This document shows positions 55,311 through 64,000 of a stretch of DNA of 64,000 nucleotides, piece after piece (the first letter of the stretch is position 1; every line of letters starts with the position of its first letter). The position numbers and the translations under genes were made by a program. Source of the DNA: Polytrichum commune (taxonomy: Eukaryota > Streptophyta > Polytrichopsida > Polytrichales > Polytrichaceae); assembly GCA_950295325.1 (NCBI GenBank), contig OX485803.1, forward strand, positions 73,671,554-73,735,553, written 5' to 3'. The notes beneath the pieces were generated by a model. It was given only the letters and a program-made list of their open reading frames with translations, ran no database searches and was not told the DNA's origin.

Positions 55311-57281
55311 AGCCTCTCCGAGGAATTGCTGAATGGCGAAGAAGACGACCAGGGAGCTCCAAAGAAAGAGGCCACTCAATCAAACACATCTATGAAAATC
55401 ATAGATTCCTAGATCTACTCAACAAGAGATTACCGATGTGATCTACGTGAGAGACTGGACTTAGCAACGAAACGTGGAGAATCCTTAGATCTAACGCCAG
55501 TGTCTGTGGAGTGACTACTCATCTCTTACTATCCTAGTCTAACAGTCCGTGAAAGAAGGAATGACACTACACTTCTTCTATTTTTGTAGATTCAAATATT
55601 GTCAGATTCCTACGTTACGTAGATAAAGCGGTAGTAGAGTATTACTACAATTATGAGTGGCGTATGAAATCTAGGAAATAGACAGAATGTAAGGTACCCA
55701 AGATCATCTCGTAGTGTAGATCTCAGGTGGTATGGGCCACAATTATGAGTCACCAGGTGGGTGAGGTGGCAGATATTCATGTGGAAAGGTGACAGTGGGA
55801 GAGCAACAAGCAAATACTCCGAAACTCTGTAATTGTGAAATCTCGACACCTCGCACTTGTGAAAGTTCCCGTTCATATTGTTTTGAAACCCAAAAGTTTT
55901 AAAATGGGTTCTGGAAAGTTGCAAGATTCATTCTTGAGCCTTTCAACACCTGCTTAGTGCTTAGGTACTGCATCATATAAGGGCCACAGTCCCCAATGTG
56001 TGGCAAAACTAGACATAATGATTGTGGAAGAAGATCCCTCACTGATGGTATTAGAACAGGTCAATTGTTGCAGATAATAAGTGAACCTAAATTACTGGGT
56101 GGACTAGAAAAGCGACCTGCTTCAGACGTAATACAAAGTGAAGTCAACATCAATCAACTTACTGGGAAGCATTCAATCAACTTACTGGGTAGTAGAGTAT
56201 TACTACAATCAACTTACATTTGAACAAAGTCGTTTTCAACAGGTGTAAGAAAGACTGGTCAATCGTGGAATCCAGTATGTATATTTCTGTACACTGACAA
56301 TTGTGCAAGCTTCCTTGAGAAATTGACAACTACCAGTTGATTTTTTTATAACATTTAATACGGAACATAGTCAATAACTTCTGCATTTTTATATATAAAT
56401 CTTCAGTTCATTGACAAATTTTGTAGTAAGAAGGGTTGGAGCTTCAACATACAGAACCTCTGGAAGTTCTTGGCAGAAAAAGCCACTACTTTTAATTCAA
56501 GAGGTGCATGCCCTTCCATGACCTCCCCTGCTCCATCCCAATCGATGGGATCATTGCAAACCATGTTTCAGTGGGCATTTTGTACCTGTGCTCTGTATAA
56601 GCAAACTTCACCCAGAACTTGACCAAAAGCATCCTGTAACTGCCACGATTCTAAAGCACTCGTGGTAAATTTGTTTTGTTCATGCAAGAAGTTTTTCAAA
56701 CAGTGAAAGTCGATCATGTAGCTTAATCAATGATCTACGAGGGCAGAAATCATACTTTCAGGTGCTTAGAGCCCACAACAGGTTGTCTTGACTCTTGAGC
56801 CACAGAAGATTCCATAGCCTTTGGTAGAGTGTCTGCCATTTTTGGCTGCTTCAGCCTTCAGTTCTTGAGTTGCAAGTCCGACACATATGTTGTAATATTT
56901 GCATTGAACTTCATGTGTACAGAAGTCAGGCCACTTTTAAGAAGAACCTCTGCCAGCTATATTTGTCCCCATGTGTTCCACTTCATGGAATGACCAGATA
57001 AATCGCCTGCACAAAACCCTCTTAGTTTGATGCGCCTCACTAACTAGAATTACATACAGAAACAAGGATATTTTAAACCTAAAGCAACAGCAGCAATTTT
57101 CCTGTCAACCCTTGGTTAGACTGCCAGTGACATGAGTTGTATCTGTTCATTACAGCAGGAAAAAGACCTAAATATTCCACATTAGTCAATTGAACTGAAA
57201 AAAATCAACATTCTCAAGAGATCGAATTGTTAAAATCTCTTGAGCTTGACCGAGAAATTTCACACCTTAAGAACTTCCCTC
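55311..57281. other. Intergenic, no gene recognised
   Basis: A 21-bp sequence (gtagtagagtattactacaa plus t) occurs exactly at 55631 and 56189. Otherwise there is no supported gene. Confidence 0.5.
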
Positions 57282-60200
57282 TTAGAGAGCTGCAGAGTCC
57301 AAGTCGTGGGCATGTGAGTCATGCCGAGGACTTGACAAAAGAAGTTCATTTCCAGATTCACGGACATCCAGTTCTTCGAGATCTTCATCTGTCAGTTGGA
57401 ACTTGGTTTCCATCCCTTCCTTATGGCTACCATGATCCATTTTCAGCATTGTAATTGCAAGCATTCCGAACATCAGTAGCTGCACCATCCCATCCCATCC
57501 CAGAACCTAAGCACTTTACTGGGAAGCATTTGTATGATGCTCAAGACTCACATCTCCATCTTGCAACTGGTTTTTTTTTTTTTAGTGAAGATCTACTGTG
57601 CCGATGTGTACTATAATATGGAAATATGTTTCCTGTCGTGGTAAAAATAGCCCAATTCCAACCATACTTGATAACACAGCTTCACAGGAATTCACAAATT
57701 GTCATGAAGGATTTATTACAATATGCTTCTGTCATATTAACTAATTTAAATTTAATGAGTTGCAACAATGAGTCTTCAATTACTAGAAACAAACGTTTTG
57801 GGTCTACATACCATAACCTGCATTAACTTCATGAGAAACTTGCATCTAGTTTAGAACTTACAATGCCACCCCACTTCAGAATGTAATCCAACACATCAAG
57901 TTCTTTGCCAACTCCCGCTGTCGAGTTCACCATTATCTATAACCACAGAAAATAGAAGAGGAATTAGAAACAATCGTAGTCTAGAAATTCAAGCAAGCAA
58001 AGGGAAAGCCAACCAGGAAAATAAATACTGTGTATAGTACAAAGACTTACAGTGGAATCTATATATGTTTCCACCAAGGAAATGATCAGATGTTCAGCTC
58101 ACTTCACTCTGAAGATGACACAATTCCAAAGATATGATTTTGCACCTGATGGATCATGACACAAATGAGAGCACCACAGAGACGCAGCATGTATGACATC
58201 AAAAATGCCATGGCCGCACCCATCTGCAAGAAACAGTTCCACCAACTCCAGAAGATATTATCAAAGTGAGGGAAAGACACAAGCTTCAAACAATTCCCAT
58301 GTATTGAAACCGAATTCAAATGTAACAAACTATTAATTCAATTCTCACTGGCTCACTAGAGGTTGGCATCGGTATAATCCATATGGTTGGAGCCGTGAGC
58401 AGAAAATATACATCCTACATTTTGGTTCATTAGAGACAATCAACACCTCAAACCCTAGATGCCTTGTAGGTTTGGTACAATCGTTGCAAAGCCCAACCCA
58501 TCAATTTTATCTGTATAGTGATCACGTTGGTTGCAAGAATTGAGCTTATTTTGTAGAATTTCTGGCTTTCCTACAAGTTTCTCACAATGGTAACAACAAT
58601 CTAAATGAACCAGCTACTTATGAGGAGAAAGATTTTTAGCTTACAAATGACAGTAGAAGAACACTCGCAAAGGAAAGTGGGTGTTTGGTGTGGAACACAA
58701 GGGATTCAATGCAGCGGAACTCCCATAAAAAGCCTGCACTTCAAACATCTTGAAAGTTAGATTGGGCTCACATCTCATGTCATAAGGCTACTGAAGTCAT
58801 TGAACTCCACATTTCGCATTGGTGTTGAAAGCATCTCACTTCACTATTTTAAAGCTTAAGCCGTTCTTGCTTCTTAGGGTACTTTACAGTGGAAATCAAA
58901 ATTTACAAGTAATCTAGTAAATATGCATCGAGAAAGGGGATGCTGAGACAGGAACTTCCAGAACTACAGGTATATGCAGAGGGGATGTACAAATTAGCCC
59001 ACCACCCATGTATATAGAAGTGCAGGTAATATTTGTATCTGGATTGCCTACTTTGAAATAAGTGCAGCCCAAACTGCCCAATTGAGAGAGTTTTCTTACT
59101 AGCCAATAATCACTCTTATCATAACTCTTGATAAGTGTGTTCAAAGGCATTGCAGCCATCAAATTACTCCAAATCCATAACCATGGGTGGAATCAGAAAC
59201 TAAACAAACCATTATGGGAGGTCCAGTTGCATTGCGATTTTTCAACCTCTTCTTTATTGAACACCTGTGCAACGCTGAGCCCCAAAACATAATTTTAAAG
59301 AGCTCTAACACATATACAGTAAATCCATCTAAGCCAATTGTACGTTCATTACATGTTCATAGTCCTGGTGGAATTCAACAAGGTCATGACATGTCAAAAA
59401 CAACATTACCTTGCATTGGCTAGATCGCTATTAGAGTTATTCCCCATACGCTCTTTCACATGATTGTAGTGAAGAGAAAAATTTGGATTAAGGAAAGGAA
59501 TTGCACCGATGAGGCGGATGACCGAAGCGAAAAGAGAGATGAAGAAGACCTGCTCTGTAATTGCAGTACCCAGTTCGCAATATAGTTTATCTTGGTAGGT
59601 TTGGTTACAACCCTCCATCCTGCATGGATGCCTCAACATCAGTCCTCTAGGTATGGATTATATACAATGCGGTCATTCTATGGCCATACTATTCAACCCA
59701 TTTATTGAAAGATGTCGCTAATGTACGTTATTGAATCAATGCCTGAAGGCAATGAATTATCAGTGCAACATTTCACCCTTTCAACACACTTTCTCTAAGA
59801 TTTAGACACTTAGGAAAACATGTGCAACTGCACACATCTGTTCCACATCACAAACTTTGGGAGGCTGATTTTAGTATGTAAAAGAATAAAATGTTGAAAC
59901 AACATCAAAAATTTCAAATTATGTTGTAGTAACTATATTAATTTATTATTCTCCTTTATACTCTATAAGGGTGTCACATTATACTATTACAATGTACAGA
60001 TGATAATGTGCATACATTGTACAAATTTGTTGTATAGGATTTATATATATATTAGATGATAATAACATTATACGCCCCTAGGTGTAATAATAACATGATT
60101 TATCAACCTTTGGAAGTTTGTGATGCAGTACCAGCTTGGCATATACTGCAAGAAACTCTCTGAAAAATCTGGTAACTTGGGATTTATCAAAAGATAGTAA

Positions 60201-60290
60201 GATTATGTACCCAATATAGAGAATTGCCACCAAAGCTCCACTTAGAAATAAGTACCACGGCACTGAATTGCTGGCCACCTTTGTTGATAA
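57282..60290 (-). CDS. Multi-exon multipass membrane protein, function unknown
   Basis: At least seven exons on the minus strand show good splice sites. 60290-60108 encodes VPWYLFLSGALVAILYIGYI and is followed by a basic helix. 59549-59410 encodes VFFISLFASVIRLIGAIPFL. 59166-59100 encodes NLMAAMPLNTLIKSYDKSDY. 58733-58645 encodes FLWEFRCIESLVF ... SFASVLLLSF. 58223-58146 encodes MGAAMAFLMSYMLRLCGALI. 57936-57862 encodes IMVNSTAGVGKELDVLDYIL. 57506-57282 encodes VLGWDGMVQLLMFGMLAITM and an acidic tail ending SAAL. Phases agree between neighbours except between 59100 and 58733, where a further exon must be missing from my model. At least four transmembrane helices are visible. The 5' end is not identified. 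I do not recognise the family. Confidence 0.6.
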
Positions 60291-60563
60291 CTGTTGTGGA
60301 AATTGGCTGCTTTGTCAGTATCTTAAGAACACGAGCAATACTGATATTGACAAGTCAATTGCCTCTATTTATACAATGTTGGTGACCTAGCAATGCATCA
60401 TAAGAAATCAAATTTAGAGAATGAATGGATAGACATTACATGGAAGTACCCTCACAGGAAATTGCAATCTTGTAAATATGTACTTCTTGCTAGTGACCTT
60501 GCCTGTTTCAGAATCAACGGTTCTCTTTGACCAAATAATTTAATTTCTTTTCAAATGAGACAT

Positions 60564-60700
60564 TCAGCGTGCTAGAGTCCTAAGGTAGCTATGGAGAATA
60601 CCCAGGGCAGTGATGAGAAGAAACACCCACAAACAAACAATGAGGATGCAAGCCAATCCTGCTTCGTAAACACTCGACGAATCATTAATTTTTGAAGGAC
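60564..60700 (-). CDS. Candidate terminal exon, hydrophobic
   Basis: After a good acceptor (ctccttgcag) the minus strand reads PSKINDSSSVYEAGLACILI ... LLITALGILHSYLRTLAR and stops. It contains one strong transmembrane segment. It needs a preceding exon ending in phase 1, which I did not find; the small gene to the right ends in phase 0 and so does not fit. It could be an alternative last exon of either neighbour. Confidence 0.35.
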
Positions 60701-60751
60701 CTGCAAGGAGAAAGTCAAGAGAGTCTGTTTAGGTTGCCACAAAACTTAACA

Positions 60752-60792
60752 ATCTATCTATCTATAGATAGATAGATAGATAGATAGATAGA
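60752..60792. repeat. ATCT/GATA microsatellite with an inverted centre
   Basis: Three atct units switch to about seven gata units, which gives a small palindrome at the junction. Confidence 0.95.
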
Positions 60793-61297
60793 GTGATTTT
60801 CTTTGTGTAGAACAACAAGGAAAGTAAGAGTAAGTTAATGTCTCAATTACAAACTTCCCTCACACTACTCCACAAATTGATCAATCTAATGTATAGCCAT
60901 CAATCAGTAACAAAAAGTCAATGTGCAAAACAGTACAGGTGCAATGTATACCATGAGTAAAGTAAGAACTTCACTTAATCTATACTCATGCACTACGTAC
61001 TAGAACATGGGGGAAAGGGTAAGGGGGTCGTACCATCACAACAAAGACAATCAAGCATTGCCACGCTAAGTCTTGCTCCTTCCCAAGACCGTGTTCCAAC
61101 TACCCCACCACAAAACACCACGCTGCCTTTCAATTCAAGGGATATTCTTGGTAGTTGCAGAACTCAGTATTACGACAATTCTCAAGGGCTTGAGGGCTGA
61201 AACAACTCATTTAGGTGCACTGCAATGTACAATCCATTCATCCTTGCTTTCAAAATACAAACATAAAATAGTACATGGTGACATGCTCACACCACAT

Positions 61298-62776
61298 TCA
61301 AGCTCCAATCTGTGCTCTGTCAAAGGAAGGCACCTCAGTTTCAGCAGCAATGGCGATGGCTGCAGCAGTTGCGATCACTGCATATGCGAGGGCTGGAGCC
61401 TTAGTGATGAATAATTCCTTCTTCTGTCCCTGCCAACAGAAATTTCAATATTAAAAAACGAGGATAACTTCTGACAGTTGGTCGGTGATTTACACACTGA
61501 ATGTTCCCTCACAGAAGAAGTCCACAGCTTTCTAAATTTAAAAAACATGTCATCCTCGTTCACTTTATAAATGCAAAGAAATCACGAGTTTGCCGCCACT
61601 TCCCCATTGACAACTTCATTTCTATACGGTTTTAGAATTCTAGAGTGGCATTTAAGTCCACATCAACACAGCATAATCTAAATACGAAATTCTAACAATC
61701 TTCTGACTCAGTCATACTATTTGTGAGGAGGATTAAGGTGGGAGCATGCTAAAAGCAACACCCTAAAATCTTGCTCAATGAGTGCATATTGATTTTGAGA
61801 ATGTCCACCACATTAACATCAGGCTCTCGGTGTTGGTGTAGGGTCATCTACCAATAAAACTTTGAGCCCTTAACTTATAACTTTTGCAGACAGAGTTCGA
61901 ATAAGACATACTTTGGTGCGTTGGAATCCCCTTTCATTTGCTAACGAGAAACATCTAAATCTTTACCAAACTAATAATTGTTGATACACTCAGCGATTAA
62001 AGTGACGGTTTTAGCACCATCTACCTTAGTGTATGTGACAAAAGGATGAGCAATTTGAATTGAAATGCGGCAATTATCTCACCAGTGTCACAGCTCCAGC
62101 AACGACACACGTCGTCAGGCTACCGCAAAGCCTTGAAAATCCTCTGAAACTCATGAAATTCACTGCATTGTCTCCATATGTTTGTGCCGACGCCAGAACC
62201 TAAGAAAAGAACAAGAAAAATCAATACCGCAACCTGGAGTCGTGGAGGACCTTCCAGTCGCAACCGGTAGAAAGACCGGTAACATACGTTTGCGGATACT
62301 CGCGTAATCTATATTTATATCCTGCTTCCAAGCGTCTTGGAGAGATTTGACACCATCGAGACTTCATCAGACCATGTTGCAAAATACAACAGCCACAATA
62401 CAACTCAGTTTCTCTAATCGAAAAATACCCTTCCGGATCGCTCAACTTCTTATGTACATCCACAGCCAGGGCAATTATGTCTTGTCTACTTGTCTACCTG
62501 TCTACCTGCTGTGACCGCGAATTTACCAGAAACAATACGAATATACCGGCCGATTACAATCCCAGACAGAACAAGAGGAAGCAAAGAAAACACTGCCAAC
62601 AAATTGCTGCACTGACTGGAAAAATTTGAAGAAATCGAAATCTCCTGGATTATTGATTGATTCCGTGGTGTAAACTTAGAGACGTAGGTTAAGTTACTTA
62701 CGGGCGACAAGCTAGTCATCCAAAGCTGGAGAAGAGCGATGGCTGTGGCGGCCATGGCCAGCTGCACGGGCTCCAT
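61298..62776 (-). CDS. Small three-exon hydrophobic protein, unknown
   Basis: The exons are 62776-62702, 62199-62083 and 61429-61298. All junctions are phase 0, with GTAAGT and GTGAGA donors and ttcttag and ttggcag acceptors. The product is 107 aa from MEPVQLAMAATAIALLQLW, or 121 aa if the upstream in-frame ATG at 62818 (MVSVWSVEVRRWL) is used. The segments AMAATAIALLQLWM, LTTCVVAGAVTL and ALAYAVIATAAAIAIAA are hydrophobic, suggesting two or three membrane helices, and the tail is VPSFDRAQIGA. Consistent splice phases over 1.5 kb make it a real gene in my view, but I cannot assign a family or function. Confidence 0.65.
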
Positions 62777-62818
62777 GACCAGCCATCTCCGCACCTCCAC
62801 ACTCCAAACAGACACCAT

Positions 62819-64000
62819 ATCGCAAGCGGCAAAAAAAATCTCTCGCACTCTCACACACACTGGACGAATACTGAAATTCTTCAATGCGAATACTGATGTT
62901 TTCGGAGCTCGACGATCAATATTCGGACGATTTCGTTCGGCGTTATAGAGGTGCTTCTTTTTTAATCACATTTGGCATGGCTGCCAGGAAAATCTATCCA
63001 TTTCGTACATACCTGACTCAGAGAATCTACCTGGGTGGTACATACCAGCTTCGGCTCACTTTCAATGCACCTCGATGACTCGTTAAGTCGCTCAAGCAGG
63101 ATGCATGAAACGGCTTGGGCAACCATGCCTAATACAATTAATTCATGTTTTTGCTCCAAATTCTGCCATTGTGACCTATAGGTTTGTGGGTGGTATTCAG
63201 CTCGTTTTCCACGTTCTCCAACTTCTAGCGATTAGATTTACACAACGGAACTTGTGTTGCATTAGCAAATCCTAGATGAAGCATTAGCAAAAAAAAATGG
63301 ATTGAGAAAAAAACCTCCCCTTGTTTAATTATGGTTATTGGAAGTGCACATTTGTTGATTTTTTAACTCAACACGTAGGTCTTCATAATTGTGTTCATTA
63401 TTGATGGTGGAGTAGTTGATAAAATTTGAAGACATAGTCCAATCTCTTTTAAACGTGTGTCTTTATGGCACTTGTTTTGTGATCCTCACCGAACCACACA
63501 ACAATCAAATATAGGTGTTCAAATAAGAAATGTAATTGATTGGCACCCACATACCTTATAAGTAAACCACAATAACACATTTTTTACTCTCATGCAAGAG
63601 AGTGTCAAGTACTTCCCTCCCAAGAAAAAAAAAGCTTACACCAAATCAATGCAACCGTACTATTAACTCTAATGTTCACAATTGTTTACATGTGCAATTC
63701 ACCTGATTTTGTGGTCAAGTAAATTTGGTTACTTGATCAATTTTGCCTTGACATCCAATTAATGGAGCATAGTTCACTAGTAGGTATATAATTCTCCTTG
63801 TTGTTTGTTGGTTTTGTCCCATGTTTGGGATGGAGGCACTATGGGGACACTCTTCAAGAGCTCATATAGGTTTTATCTTGTATCCTCCATAGATTGTCAT
63901 TATCAACTCTCATCTTTCAATACATTATGAACCTTACATGTGTTCAAACCACCCAAAAGAGTTATTCAAAGGTCCATATCAATTGTTGTTGCTAGTGTGT
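62819..64000. other. Upstream region of the small gene and intergenic DNA
   Basis: The 62819-63200 stretch is presumably its promoter. The remainder is AT-rich with no gene, RNA or repeat recognised. Confidence 0.5.

Noticed and set aside
60752-60792. Possible CRISPR-like or regulatory repeat
   Set aside because: It is a simple GATA microsatellite with no spacers.

Overview
This window is nuclear DNA of a land plant, and most of it is transposable-element sequence. The evidence is a phytocystatin-type gene with GT-AG introns, plant-type Ty3/gypsy elements, many MITEs, long AT-rich intergenic DNA and low gene density. The lineage cannot be fixed from the sequence alone. A bacterial-type Nramp gene, a retroelement-type cytosine methyltransferase remnant and the style of the chromovirus make me lean toward a non-seed plant or gymnosperm rather than a flowering plant, but this is inference.

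Region 1 (1-10134) is a very young Ty3/gypsy element on the minus strand. It has an intact 2079-aa gag-pol and 2.2-kb LTRs; the 3' LTR is cut off by the window start. Region 2 (12901-13803) is a 903-bp hAT element with an 8-bp target duplication. It carries a GC-rich BED-finger transposase remnant that looks like oomycete hAT proteins rather than its host. Region 3 (15615-22853) is a complete chromovirus with identical 972-bp LTRs and a perfect TSD, but with a dead interior that includes a five-fold tandem array of the RT/RNase H junction. Region 4 (23363-27404) is a 4042-bp TG...CA unit with a 5-bp TSD. It has the form of a giant solo LTR and carries an intact 683-aa non-polyprotein ORF in a CCGGA-rich sequence.

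Region 5 (about 27.4-42.1 kb) has no intact gene. It holds several MITE families, including a CACTAAATA family with TA target duplications and a paralogous empty site. It also holds a direct duplication of about 880 bp that brackets a broken cytosine-C5 DNA methyltransferase with a protease-like block upstream, probably a relic of a methyltransferase-carrying retroelement.

Region 6 (about 42.1-63 kb) holds the host genes. These are a single-exon Nramp/MntH-type metal transporter (+) with an ATGA-overlapping uORF; a secreted phytocystatin (-); a two-exon DUF1223 thioredoxin-like protein (-) with a tandemly duplicated upstream region; a multi-exon multipass membrane protein of unknown function (-); and a small three-exon hydrophobic protein (-). 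The genes are independent transcription units and show no operon-like link. The main story of the window is repeated invasion by mobile DNA, some of it possibly foreign.
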